Shown here piece by piece: positions 8,582 through 16,655 of a DNA stretch of 64,000 bases. The notes under the pieces are model-generated. The model ran no database searches, had not been told where the DNA came from, and saw only the letters and a list, made by a program, of their open reading frames with translations. The stretch is from Streptomyces sp. C10-9-1 (GTDB lineage: Bacteria > Actinomycetota > Actinomycetes > Streptomycetales > Streptomycetaceae). Location of the stretch: the NCBI RefSeq assembly GCF_024497955.1, contig NZ_JANHKP010000009.1, positions 1 through 64,000 on the forward strand, written 5' to 3'. The position numbers and the translations under genes were made by a program. Position 1 is the stretch's first letter, and the number at the start of each line of letters is the position of its first letter.

Positions 8582-9538
8582 GTGAATCGCGACGCGCTGC
8601 TGGGGCCGCGCCCGCCCTCCCCGCTCCAGGAACTCCGCGACCCGGCGTTCGACCGGCACGGGGTCAGGCTGCTGCTCAAGCGGGACGACCTGGTCCACCC
8701 CGAGCTCCCGGGCAACAAGTGGCGCAAACTGGCACCCAACCTCCGCGCCGCGGCGGGCCGCCCGCTGCTGACCTTCGGCGGCGCCTGGTCGCACCACCTG
8801 CGGGCGACGGCGACCGCCGGGCGGCTCCTGGACTGCCCGACCGTCGGCGTGGTCCGGGGGGACGAGCTGGCCTCGCGCCCGCTCAACCCCTCGCTGCGCG
8901 GCTGCGCCGAGGACGGGATGCGGCTGGTGTTCACCGATCGCGCCACCTACCGGGCGAAGGACGAGCCCGCGGTCCTCGCCCGGCTGCTGGCCGAGGCGCA
9001 GGCTCCCGAGGACGCCTACGTGGTACCCGAGGGCGGCAGCAACGCGCCGGCGGTGCAGGGCTGCGCGGAACTCGGCCGCGAACTGCGCGAGGCCGGGACG
9101 CGGATCGACGTGGCAGCGGTCGCGTGCGGCACCGGGGGCACGCTGGCCGGGCTCGCGGCGGGCCTCGGCGCGGGGCGGCGCGCCCTGGGCCTCGCGGTGC
9201 TGCGGGGCGGCTTCCTGGGCGGCGCGGTGCGCGAGCTCCAGGTCCGCGCGTTCGGCGGCCCGCGGGGCTCCTGGGACATGGAGGAACGTTTCCACTTCGG
9301 GGGGTACGCACGGTCGGCCCCCGAGCTGGAGGACTTCGCCTCCAGCTTCGAGGAGCGCCACGGGCTCGCGGTCGAGCGGATCTACGTGGCCAAGCTGCTC
9401 TACGGCCTCGCGGCCCTGGCGGCGGAGGGCGCCTTCGCCCCCGGCAGCACGGTCGCCGCGGTGGTCACGGGCCCGGGAACCACCCGGCGGCCGCCCCCCG
9501 GCGGGGCCGGGCCGGAAGGGCCGCCGGGCCCGGGATGA
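8582..9538 (+). CDS. PLP-dependent D-cysteine desulfhydrase / ACC deaminase-like protein
   Basis: About 318 residues of the fold-type II PLP family. GNKWRKL holds the PLP-binding lysine, FGGAWSHHLRATA is the cofactor/substrate loop (most relatives have SNH rather than SHH), and CGTGGTLAGLAAGL is the phosphate-binding loop. The end is unusual: instead of the common HTGG segment it reads AVVTGPGTTRRPPPGG and finishes in a Pro/Gly tail. Two GTG codons compete: 8570 (GGAGG only 1 nt away, too close) and 8582 (13 nt away); I use 8582. It is divergent from the encapsulin shell gene. The true substrate is unknown. Confidence 0.75.
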   Translation: MNRDALLGPRPPSPLQELRDPAFDRHGVRLLLKRDDLVHPELPGNKWRKLAPNLRAAAGRPLLTFGGAWSHHLRATATAGRLLDCPTVGVVRGDELASRPLNPSLRGCAEDGMRLVFTDRATYRAKDEPAVLARLLAEAQAPEDAYVVPEGGSNAPAVQGCAELGRELREAGTRIDVAAVACGTGGTLAGLAAGLGAGRRALGLAVLRGGFLGGAVRELQVRAFGGPRGSWDMEERFHFGGYARSAPELEDFASSFEERHGLAVERIYVAKLLYGLAALAAEGAFAPGSTVAAVVTGPGTTRRPPPGGAGPEGPPGPG

Positions 9539-9580
9539 CCCCCGGGCGGCGCCCCGGACGCCGGTACGGATGGTGCACGT

Positions 9581-9621
9581 GTGGCCATGGCGCTTTGTCG
9601 ACGATTCGGCGCCATGGCCAC
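9581..9621. promoter_or_regulatory. 13-bp perfect inverted repeat downstream of the PLP gene / upstream of ushX
   Basis: Arms GTGGCCATGGCGC (9581-9593) and GCGCCATGGCCAC (9609-9621) are perfectly complementary, with a 15-nt spacer. It lies 43 nt after the PLP stop codon, so it may be its terminator, or it may be part of the ushX-sigH control region. No T-run follows. Confidence 0.55.
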
Positions 9622-9686
9622 GGGGTACGTCAACCATCCGCCGGTTCCGTGCAATTGGGCGGCGCAGACCACTAGCCACTGTGCGT

Positions 9687-9707
9687 ACTCATGGGCTTAC
9701 CATGAGT
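9687..9707. promoter_or_regulatory. palindrome ACTCATGG-N5-CCATGAGT in the ushX-sigH promoter region
   Basis: A perfect 8-bp inverted repeat with a 5-bp spacer, about 150 bp before the ushX start. The size and symmetry suit an operator. In S. coelicolor, sigH has several promoters and one is repressed by BldD; whether this palindrome is a BldD site cannot be judged from the sequence. Confidence 0.5.
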
Positions 9708-9858
9708 GATAGCCGCTGGCTCAGGGGTCCCCGGCGACAGGCAAGCACGGATCGCGATAGCGTCGCCAGGCCGGTACCGGTCGCGTGACCGCGTACCGCA
9801 CCGCCGCGGGAACTCATCCCGCGCCCCAGAGAGAGCATGTGCCACCTTGGAGGTGAGG

Positions 9859-10272
9859 GTGTCCCAGATCGCAGGCGAGCCCGGGACCCAGGACTTCGTG
9901 GAAGTCCGACTGCCGGCCGCGGGTGCCTACCTGTCCGTGCTGCGAACGGCCACCGCCGGTCTCGCGGCACGGTTGGACTTCACCCTCGACGAGATCGAGG
10001 ACCTGCGGATCGCGGTCGACGAGGCGTGCGCGATCCTGTTGCAGCAGGCCGTACCCGGATCGGTCCTCAGCTGTGTCTTCCGCCTCGTCGACGACTCACT
10101 CGAAGTGACGGTCTCGGCCCCCACGACCGACGGCCGGGCCCCGGAGCGCGACACCTTCGCCTGGACGGTGCTGTCGGCACTGGCCGGGAAGGTCGACTCC
10201 TCGGTCGCCGACGACCGTACGGTCTCCATCAGCCTGTACAAGCAGCGCGGCGCGGGGCCCGGGCCGGCGTGA
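9859..10272 (+). CDS. ushX: anti-sigma factor of SigH (RsbW-like kinase-fold protein)
   Basis: A 137-residue protein of the SpoIIAB/RsbW GHKL class. LDFTLDEIEDLRIAVDEACA is the N-box helix with the conserved EIEDLRIAVDEA pattern; the ATP-lid region is short and Gly-poor, as in Streptomyces UshX/PrsH/RshA. It is expected to bind and inactivate SigH, encoded immediately downstream with a GTGA stop/start overlap. The GTG at 9859 is chosen because GGAGG lies 6 nt upstream. Synteny with wblE and sodN supports the name. Confidence 0.85.
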   Translation: MSQIAGEPGTQDFVEVRLPAAGAYLSVLRTATAGLAARLDFTLDEIEDLRIAVDEACAILLQQAVPGSVLSCVFRLVDDSLEVTVSAPTTDGRAPERDTFAWTVLSALAGKVDSSVADDRTVSISLYKQRGAGPGPA

Positions 10273-11285
10273 GCAACGGAAACGGGGATGGTTCGATGCG
10301 GGAGGACGAGGAGCGTGCCCCCGGGGTGCTGAGCGCGTCGGCCGGCATCCCGGAGCAGCACGCGCGGCCGCACCCGATGGTGGACGAACCTGCGGAGCAG
10401 GCACCGGTGGGGAGCCCTCCCCCCGGCCTCCCAGGGGCAACTCCGGCCCGGGCGGAGCCCGGGGAGAAGGCGGACCGGATGAGCGAGCACGAGCAGCGGC
10501 ACGAGCACGAGCGGCCGCAGCGGCAGGACGCGCACGACCGCAGCGGTGCACGGGCGATGTTCATAGAGCTGCGCTCCCTGCCGGAGCAGTCCCCGCAACG
10601 CGCCGAACTGCGCAACCAGCTCGTCCGGATGCACCTGCCGCTCGTCGAGCACCTCGCCCGGCGCTTCCGCAACCGGGGCGAGCCGCTGGACGACCTGACC
10701 CAGGTCGCCACGATCGGCCTGATCAAGTCGGTCGACCGGTTCGACCCGGACCGGGGCGTGGAGTTCTCGACGTACGCGACCCCGACCGTGGTCGGGGAGA
10801 TCAAGCGCCACTTCCGCGACAAGGGCTGGGCGGTGCGGGTGCCGCGCAGGCTGCAGGAGCTACGGCTCGCCCTGACCACGGCGACCGCCGAGCTCTCGCA
10901 GCTGCACGGCCGCTCCCCGACCGTCCACGAGCTGGCCGAGCGGCTCGGGATCTCGGAGGAGGAGGTGCTGGAGGGCCTGGAGTCGGCGAACGCCTACTCG
11001 ACGCTGTCCCTGGACGTGCCGGACACCGACGACGAGTCGCCGGCGGTGGCCGACACCCTCGGCGCCGAGGACGAGGCGCTGGAGGGGGTCGAGTACCGGG
11101 AGTCCCTCAAGCCCCTGCTGGAGGACCTGCCGCCGAGGGAGAAGCGCATCCTGCTGCTGCGGTTCTTCGGGAACATGACCCAGTCGCAGATCGCGCAGGA
11201 GGTCGGGATCTCGCAGATGCACGTCTCGCGCCTGCTGGCGCGGACCCTGGCCCAGCTGCGGGAGAAGCTCCTCGTGGAGGAGTAG
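10269..11285 (+). CDS. sigH: SigB/SigF/SigG-family stress sigma factor SigH
   Basis: A sigma-70 family factor of up to 338 residues. Region 2 includes HLPLVEHLARRFRNRGEPLD and FDPDRGVEFSTYATPTVVGE; region 3 follows KGWAVRVPRRLQELR; region 4 has SQIAQEVGISQMHVSRLLAR as the -35-binding helix. The longest start is GTG 10269, overlapping the ushX stop. In-frame ATGs at 10296, 10377, 10479 (good GGAGAAGG site) and 10557 could give shorter forms; several SigH isoforms are known in S. coelicolor. The N-terminal 95 residues are acidic/His-rich and disordered. The role is osmotic stress and septation control, inferred from the orthologue. Confidence 0.9.
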   Translation: MSNGNGDGSMREDEERAPGVLSASAGIPEQHARPHPMVDEPAEQAPVGSPPPGLPGATPARAEPGEKADRMSEHEQRHEHERPQRQDAHDRSGARAMFIELRSLPEQSPQRAELRNQLVRMHLPLVEHLARRFRNRGEPLDDLTQVATIGLIKSVDRFDPDRGVEFSTYATPTVVGEIKRHFRDKGWAVRVPRRLQELRLALTTATAELSQLHGRSPTVHELAERLGISEEEVLEGLESANAYSTLSLDVPDTDDESPAVADTLGAEDEALEGVEYRESLKPLLEDLPPREKRILLLRFFGNMTQSQIAQEVGISQMHVSRLLARTLAQLREKLLVEE

Positions 11286-11308
11286 GCCGACGCCGCGCGC
11301 GCAGCGGG

Positions 11309-11356
11309 CCACGCGAGGAGGGGAGCACCCGTGCGGGCGCTCCCCTCCTCGCGTGG
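11309..11356. terminator. bidirectional terminator between sigH and the membrane protein gene
   Basis: A perfect 18-bp inverted repeat (CCACGCGAGGAGGGGAGC and its complement) with a 12-nt loop between two convergent stop codons. Confidence 0.85.
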
Positions 11357-11376
11357 TGCGGCAGGCCGGCCGGCGG

Positions 11377-11808
11377 TCAGGCGGAGGAGTCCCCGCCGCG
11401 CGCGCCCGCCGCGCCGATGCCGAGGGCCTGCGCCGTGGCCGGGTTGACCAGCAGCACCAGTCCGGCGACCGCGACGGCCGCCAGGAGGATGCCCAGCGGG
11501 ATCAGTGCCCCGGTGGCGCGCAGCAGGGTCCAGGCCGGGATGAGCGCGATGAGCTGGGTGATGATGGCCGGACCCCGGCTCCAGGCGCGCCGCAGCAGCA
11601 GCCCCCGGGCGGCGGCCAGCGGGATCACGCCCAGCAGCGCGAGCGTCACACCGCCCGTCTCCGCGGCGGAGGAGCTGTCGGGGTCGCCCGCGACACCCAT
11701 GACGAGCATGAAGAGGCCGCCGGCGACGAGCGCCAGGCCCTCGGCGGCGCAGACCGCCGCGGCGGCCGTCAGGCGGGAGGGGCGGGGGGTCGCTTCGTCA
11801 CTGCTCAC
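11377..11808 (-). CDS. small integral membrane protein of unknown function
   Basis: A 143-residue protein with about four hydrophobic helices (around residues 15-35, 48-65, 75-95 and 103-125) and a cytoplasmic-like start VSSDEATPRPSR. No conserved motif is recognised. The GTG at 11808 is the most likely start, but its ribosome site is weak. It is convergent with sigH and divergent from the lipid kinase gene. Confidence 0.65.
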   Translation of the reverse strand: MSSDEATPRPSRLTAAAAVCAAEGLALVAGGLFMLVMGVAGDPDSSSAAETGGVTLALLGVIPLAAARGLLLRRAWSRGPAIITQLIALIPAWTLLRATGALIPLGILLAAVAVAGLVLLVNPATAQALGIGAAGARGGDSSA

Positions 11809-11958
11809 CCCAGCAGGGTAGCCGCCGCTCCCGGCGCGGCCGCGGGGGAAGGCGGCGGGGCGGCCGGCGCCCGCCCCCGACGGGCCCCCTGCGCACGGCG
11901 GCCCCGGTGGATCACCCCGGACTGGGCCGGATACCTCTCGGTAGGTACGCTGCATCGC

Positions 11959-12927
11959 ATGCGTGCACTTCTCGTGGTCAACCCGGCGGCTACCACCACC
12001 AGTGCCCGCACCCGGGACGTGCTGATCCACGCGCTGGCCAGCGAGATGAAGCTGGAGGCCGTCTCCACGGAGTACCGCGGCCACGCCCGCGACCTCGGCC
12101 GGCGGGCCGCGGAGTCCGGCGAGATCGACCTGGTGGTCGCCCTGGGCGGCGACGGCACCGTCAACGAGGTGGTCAACGGCCTGCTGCACGCCGGGCCGGA
12201 CCCGGAGGCGCTGCCCCGCCTGGCCGTGGTCCCCGGCGGCTCGACCAATGTGTTCGCCCGCGCGCTCGGCCTGCCGAACGACGCGGTCGAGGCGACCGGC
12301 GCCATCCTCGACGCGCTGCGGGACCGCACGGAGCGCACCGTCGGCCTGGGCCTGGCGGCCGGTACCCCGGGGACCGAGGACGAGGGCGTGCCGCCGCGCT
12401 GGTTCACCTTCTGCGCGGGATTCGGCTTCGACGCGGGGGTCGTCGGCCGGGTGGAGCAGCACCGTGAGCGCGGCAGGCGTTCCACACACGCCCTCTACGT
12501 CCGCCAGGTGCTCCGCCAGTTCCTCGACGAGCCCCACCGGCGGCACGGGACGATCGCCCTGGAGGGGCCCGACCTCGACCCGGTGCGGGACCTGGTGCTG
12601 TCGATAGTCTGCAACACCTCGCCCTGGACCTATCTGGGCAACCGCCCGGTGTACGCCTCCCCGAAGGCGTCCTTCGACACCGCGCTCGACATCCTGGGGC
12701 TGTCCCGCCTGTCGACCCCGGCCGTGGCCCGCTACGGCGCCCAGCTGCTCAGATCGACCCCGGAGCGGGGCCCCCGGGGCAAGCACGCGGTGACGTATCA
12801 CGACCAGACGGACTTCACCTTGCATTCCAAGGTTCCACTGCCCTTCCAGATGGACGGTGACCACCTCGGCCTGCGCACGAGCGTGACGTTCACAGGCGTT
12901 CGCCGTGCACTGCGTGTGATTGTGTGA
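11959..12927 (+). CDS. diacylglycerol kinase family lipid kinase
   Basis: A 322-residue DAGK-catalytic-fold protein. VVNPAATTTSA starts the fold, ALGGDGTVNEVVNGL is the nucleotide-binding GGDGT loop and VVPGGSTNVFARALGLP the second conserved loop; AGFGFDAGVV follows and FQMDGDHLG is near the C-terminus. Such enzymes phosphorylate diacylglycerol or related lipids for phospholipid recycling at the inner membrane face. Its position next to wblE matches the S. coelicolor order. The exact lipid substrate is not known. Confidence 0.9.
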   Translation: MRALLVVNPAATTTSARTRDVLIHALASEMKLEAVSTEYRGHARDLGRRAAESGEIDLVVALGGDGTVNEVVNGLLHAGPDPEALPRLAVVPGGSTNVFARALGLPNDAVEATGAILDALRDRTERTVGLGLAAGTPGTEDEGVPPRWFTFCAGFGFDAGVVGRVEQHRERGRRSTHALYVRQVLRQFLDEPHRRHGTIALEGPDLDPVRDLVLSIVCNTSPWTYLGNRPVYASPKASFDTALDILGLSRLSTPAVARYGAQLLRSTPERGPRGKHAVTYHDQTDFTLHSKVPLPFQMDGDHLGLRTSVTFTGVRRALRVIV

Positions 12928-13247
12928 GTGGAAGGACCGAAAGTCCTTTATCTCGAACGTACGGGCGCGCATCCACCCCATAGAAGTACGGCTGTGACCT
13001 AGTCGACACCGAGGAATCAAAAAAAACTTTCCGGAAGGGGTTGTATCCGCCGCCGAGGTTTGCGAATCTCTACATGGCGATCGGGACGGCCCGCAACACC
13101 GGCCACCACAGGTCACCGAAACCCTTCCACGAATCCAGGACCCAGCGCTGGGCACCCCAGCTGTCGGCCCTTCCCTTGCGGAGGGATTCGTGAAAGCGTT
13201 CACATTCACAAGCAACGTGCAAGAAACACCAAGGAGAGGTAGCAGCC
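12928..13247 (+). promoter_or_regulatory. long leader/promoter region of wblE
   Basis: A 320-bp gap without a gene. A candidate promoter is TTGTAT (13040-13045) with GAATCT 17 bp downstream. The region contains an A-run near 13020 that is unusual for this genome. AAGGAGAGGTAG precedes the wblE ATG. Long upstream regions are common for whiB-like genes; no operator could be identified by eye. Confidence 0.45.
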
Positions 13248-13505
13248 ATGGACTGGCGTCACAACGCCGTTTGCCGCGAGGAAGACCCCGAGCTCTTCTT
13301 CCCCATCGGCAACACCGGTCCCGCGCTGCTGCAGATCGAGGAAGCCAAGGCCGTCTGCCGCCGCTGCCCCGTCATGGAGCAGTGCCTGCAGTGGGCGCTC
13401 GAGTCCGGTCAGGACTCCGGCGTCTGGGGTGGCCTCAGCGAGGACGAGCGCCGCGCGATGAAGCGCCGCGCCGCCCGCAACCGGGCGCGCAACGCGAGCG
13501 CCTGA
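13248..13505 (+). CDS. wblE: WhiB-family iron-sulfur regulator WblE
   Basis: An 85-residue WhiB-like protein with cysteines at positions 9, 37, 40 and 46 (C-x27-C-x2-C-x5-C) for a 4Fe-4S cluster, the GVWGG turn near residue 61, and a basic C-terminal tail KRRAARNRARN for DNA contact. Such proteins bind sigma region 4. Assignment to WblE (WhmE) rests on the start MDWRHNAVCREEDPELFFP and on synteny with sigH and the lipid kinase. AAGGAGAGG lies upstream of the ATG. Confidence 0.93.
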   Translation: MDWRHNAVCREEDPELFFPIGNTGPALLQIEEAKAVCRRCPVMEQCLQWALESGQDSGVWGGLSEDERRAMKRRAARNRARNASA

Positions 13506-13645
13506 CGCCCCCTGCCACCGGCCTCCCCCGGCGGCGCGTGCACCCGACGGCACCCGTTCCGTAGACGGCGAGCACGCATCCACCGCCTTCGAGCCGCAGC
13601 GCGCAGTACCCGATGCGCATTCGCACATGCGAGCAACGAGCTTCG

Positions 13646-13675
13646 AGCCCCGGACCTGACGAAGGGTCCGGGGCT
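13646..13675. terminator. bidirectional terminator after wblE
   Basis: An 11-bp perfect stem (AGCCCCGGACC / GGTCCGGGGCT) with an 8-nt loop, ahead of the convergent kinase stop at 13703. Confidence 0.8.
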
Positions 13676-13702
13676 CTTCGCTGCGCGCGGGCGGTGGCCC
13701 GT

Positions 13703-15178
13703 TCAGCGCCGGTCCGCCACCGGCACGTCGAGCACCACGCGGGTGCCGCGCCCCGGTTCCGCCACCGGGAGCATGTCGAAGGTGCCGCCCAGCTCCCCCT
13801 CCACCAGGGTCCTGACGATCTGCAACCCCAGGTTTCCCGCCTGCCCGGAGTCGAAGCCCTCGGGCAGCCCGCGCCCGTCGTCCTGGACGGTGATCAGCAG
13901 CCGGCCGCTGCCGGGGCGTGCGTCCCCGCGCACCGCCGACACGTCGACCGATCCGTGCTCGCCGGGGGCGAAGGCGTGTTCCAGGGCGTTCTGGAGGACC
14001 TCGGTGAGCACCATCGACAGGGGGGTGGCGACCTCCGCGTCGAGGATGCCGAAGCGGCCGGTGCGGCGGCAGTCGACCTTCCCGGGCGAGATCTCCGCCA
14101 CCATGGCGATCACCCGGTCCGCGATCTCGTCGAACTCGACGCGCTCGTCGAGGTTCTGCGAGAGGGTCTCGTGCACGATGGCGATGGAGCCCACCCGGCG
14201 GACCGCCTCGTTGAGCGCCTCCCTGCCCCGCACGGAGTCCATCCGGCGGGCCTGAAGGCGCAGCAGGGCCGCCACAGTCTGGAGGTTGTTCTTCACCCGG
14301 TGGTGGATCTCCCGGATGGTGGCGTCCTTGGTGATCAGCTCGCGTTCCCGGCGCCGCAGTTCGGTGACGTCCCGCAGCAGGACCAGCGAACCGATGCGCA
14401 CGCCCTTGGGCTTGAGGGGGATGGCCCGCAGCTGGATGACCCCGCCGTTGCCCTCGACCTCGAACTCGCGCGGCGCGTAGCCGCTGGCGAGCTTCACCAG
14501 GGCCTCGTCCACCGGGCCGCGGGAGGGCGCCAGTTCGGCCGTGGTCTGCCCCAGGTGGTGGCCCACCAGGTCGGAGGCGAGCCCGAGCCGGTGGTAGGCG
14601 GAGAGCGCGTTGGGGCTGGCGTACTGGACGACCCCGTCGGCGTCGAGCCGGACCAGGCCGTCGCCGACCCGCGGCGAGGCGTCCATCTCGACCTGCTCCC
14701 CGGGATAGGGGAAGGAGCCCGCGGCGATCATCTGGGCGAGGTCGGAGGCGGACTGCAGGTAGGTGAGCTCCAGGCGGGAGGGTGTCCTCACGGTCAGCAG
14801 GTTGGTGTTGCGGGCGATCACGCCGAGCACCCGCCCCTCGCGGCGGACCGGGATGGACTCGACCCGCACCGGCACCTCCTCGCGCCACTCCGGGTCGCCC
14901 TCGCGCACGATGCGGCCCTCGTCCAGCGCGGCGTCCAGCAGGGGGCGGCGGCCGCGGGGCACCAGGTGGCCGACCATGTCGTCCTGGTAGCTCGTGGGGC
15001 CGGTGTTGGGGCGCATCTGGGCCACCGAGACATAGCGGGTGCCGTCCCGGGTGGGCACCCAGAGGACCAGGTCGGCGAAGGAGAGGTCGGAGAGCAGCTG
15101 CCACTCCGAGACCAGCAGATGGAGCCACTCGAGGTCGGACTCGCTGAGGGCGGTGTGCTGGCGGACCAGATCGTTCAT
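13703..15178 (-). CDS. pdtaS: PdtaS-type cytosolic sensor histidine kinase
   Basis: A 491-residue soluble kinase. An N-terminal GAF-like domain (about 1-155) precedes a PAS domain (about 170-270). The HisKA_2 dimerisation segment is IHHRVKNNLQTVAALLRLQA, with the phosphorylatable His at 292/293. The C-terminal HATPase has VLTEVLQNALEHAF (N-box) and VQDDGRGLPEGF (G1), then NLGLQIVRTLV. It resembles mycobacterial PdtaS, whose partner PdtaR is an ANTAR RNA-binding regulator; no such partner lies here. The ATG at 15178 is used; a GTG three codons upstream is equally possible. A dre-like palindrome lies 235 bp upstream. Confidence 0.88.
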   Translation of the reverse strand: MNDLVRQHTALSESDLEWLHLLVSEWQLLSDLSFADLVLWVPTRDGTRYVSVAQMRPNTGPTSYQDDMVGHLVPRGRRPLLDAALDEGRIVREGDPEWREEVPVRVESIPVRREGRVLGVIARNTNLLTVRTPSRLELTYLQSASDLAQMIAAGSFPYPGEQVEMDASPRVGDGLVRLDADGVVQYASPNALSAYHRLGLASDLVGHHLGQTTAELAPSRGPVDEALVKLASGYAPREFEVEGNGGVIQLRAIPLKPKGVRIGSLVLLRDVTELRRRERELITKDATIREIHHRVKNNLQTVAALLRLQARRMDSVRGREALNEAVRRVGSIAIVHETLSQNLDERVEFDEIADRVIAMVAEISPGKVDCRRTGRFGILDAEVATPLSMVLTEVLQNALEHAFAPGEHGSVDVSAVRGDARPGSGRLLITVQDDGRGLPEGFDSGQAGNLGLQIVRTLVEGELGGTFDMLPVAEPGRGTRVVLDVPVADRR

Positions 15179-15412
15179 GGAGGGCACAGCAGCGAGGGTA
15201 CCCGCGGGCCGCGGCGCCGCGACGGGACCCTCAACCCGTACGGCACCGCAGCCCCGAGTTTCCCGGCCGACGGGTGTGCGGTCCTGTCAGCCGTTTCAGA
15301 GGTCTCGGCGCAGTCAGGGCAGAGAGCGTCGGGGACCTCGTTCCACCCCCCTGTGCGGTGGGGGAGGAGGCTCGGTGCGTGCCGCGCCCCCGGGGGCGCG
15401 ACCCTTCCATTG

Positions 15413-15424
15413 TGGACTAGACCA
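15413..15424. promoter_or_regulatory. dre-like palindrome upstream of pdtaS
   Basis: TGGACTAGACCA matches 11 of 12 bases of the DasR core TGGTCTAGACCA. It sits 235 bp upstream of the kinase start and about 80 bp downstream of the SIS gene stop codon, inside a 323-bp gene-free stretch. Confidence 0.6.
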
Positions 15425-15501
15425 TTTGGCGCTGTCCATGCACCTGGAGAGTTTAGTTCCCGCGCCATACTTATGCACCGGGCAAATGGGACCGGCTGGT
15501 G

Positions 15502-16578
15502 TCAGCGTGTCTCGGTGACCTTCGCCAGGGCCCTCGGGGCGTCCGGGTCCTGCCCGCGGGCGATGGTCACCTCGTAGGCCATGAGCTGCAGCGGGAGGAT
15601 CTCCAGCACCGGCTGGAGCTCCTCCGGGACGCCCTCGGTCGGCAGCACGAAGCCCGCGGAGGCGGCGGAGACCTGGGCGGCCGGCCCCACCACGAAGAGG
15701 TCCGCCCCCCGCCCGCGCAGCCGGTCCAGGACGGGTTGGAGGGCCTCGCCGCCCCTGCCCTGGGTGACCACGGCGATGACCGGGGAGACGTTGTCGACCA
15801 TGGCCAGCGGCCCGTGCAGCAGATCCGCGCCGGAGTAGGCGAGGGCGGGGATGTAGCTGGTCTCCATGAGCTTGAGGGCCGCCTCCCTGGCCGTCGGGTA
15901 GCCGTAGCCGCGCGAGGTGATCACCATGCGCTCGGCGAAGCGGTAGCGGGCGGCGAGGGCGCGGACCTCGTCCTGGCGGCCGAGGACGCGCGAGGCGAGT
16001 TCCGGCAGCGCCCCGGCGGCGGAGGTGTCGCCGTCGCGCAGGCCCTCGGTGAACAGGTAGAGGGCCAGCAGCGAGGCGGTGTAGGTCTTGGTGGCGGGCA
16101 GCGCCTTCTCCGGGCCGGCGAGGACGTCGACGTGGAACTCGGAGACCGCGGCCAGCGGCGAGTCCGCGTTGTTGGTGACCGCGAGCGTGATCGCCCCGGC
16201 CTCGCGGGCCGCCCGGGTGGAGGCGACCAGGTCCGGCGAGCCGCCCGACTGGCTCACGGTGACGACCAGCACGTCCCTCAGGTCGGGCCGGGCACCGTAG
16301 GCCGTGGTGGTGGACATCGAGGTCAGGCCGCAGGGCAGGCCGAGCCGGATCTCCATGAGGTACTTGGCGTACAGCGCGGCGTTGTCGGAGGTGCCGCGCG
16401 CGGTCAGCAGCACGAAGCGCGGCCGCCGGGCCGCCACCTCCCGCGCCACCGCGCGGATCCGCGGCGCACCCTCGTCGAGGATGCGCCGCAGGACCGCGGG
16501 CTGCTGGGCCATCTCCCCGGCCATGACCCGGCCGGGGTACTCGTCGTGCTCGCTGCGATCGGCCGGGGTGGGGGGCAT
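15502..16578 (-). CDS. double-SIS-domain sugar isomerase-like protein of the das locus
   Basis: A 358-residue protein with two SIS domains, similar to the isomerase half of GlmS. The first domain has LLTARGTSDNAALYAKYLME and VTVSQSGGSPDLVAST; the second has TSRGYGYPTAREAALKLMET and LHGPLAMVD. There is no glutaminase domain, so it acts on a phosphorylated aminosugar rather than making one from glutamine. It lies 77 bp downstream of dasD on the same strand, as in other Streptomyces das loci, fitting aminosugar catabolism. GGAGG lies 6-7 nt before the ATG. Whether it is a deaminase/isomerase or a regulator is unresolved. Confidence 0.87.
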   Translation of the reverse strand: MPPTPADRSEHDEYPGRVMAGEMAQQPAVLRRILDEGAPRIRAVAREVAARRPRFVLLTARGTSDNAALYAKYLMEIRLGLPCGLTSMSTTTAYGARPDLRDVLVVTVSQSGGSPDLVASTRAAREAGAITLAVTNNADSPLAAVSEFHVDVLAGPEKALPATKTYTASLLALYLFTEGLRDGDTSAAGALPELASRVLGRQDEVRALAARYRFAERMVITSRGYGYPTAREAALKLMETSYIPALAYSGADLLHGPLAMVDNVSPVIAVVTQGRGGEALQPVLDRLRGRGADLFVVGPAAQVSAASAGFVLPTEGVPEELQPVLEILPLQLMAYEVTIARGQDPDAPRALAKVTETR

Positions 16579-16655
16579 ACCGGACCTCCAGGACGGTGGG
16601 GGTGCCGGGGTGCCCGGCACGGCGCCCGGCGCTCCCCCGGCACGGTTCGCCTCGG

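Noticed and set aside
7088..9679. Long minus-strand frame of over 800 codons overlapping the encapsulin and PLP genes
   Set aside because: Out of frame with the encapsulin gene and antisense to the PLP gene; the residue composition is that of a shadow frame.
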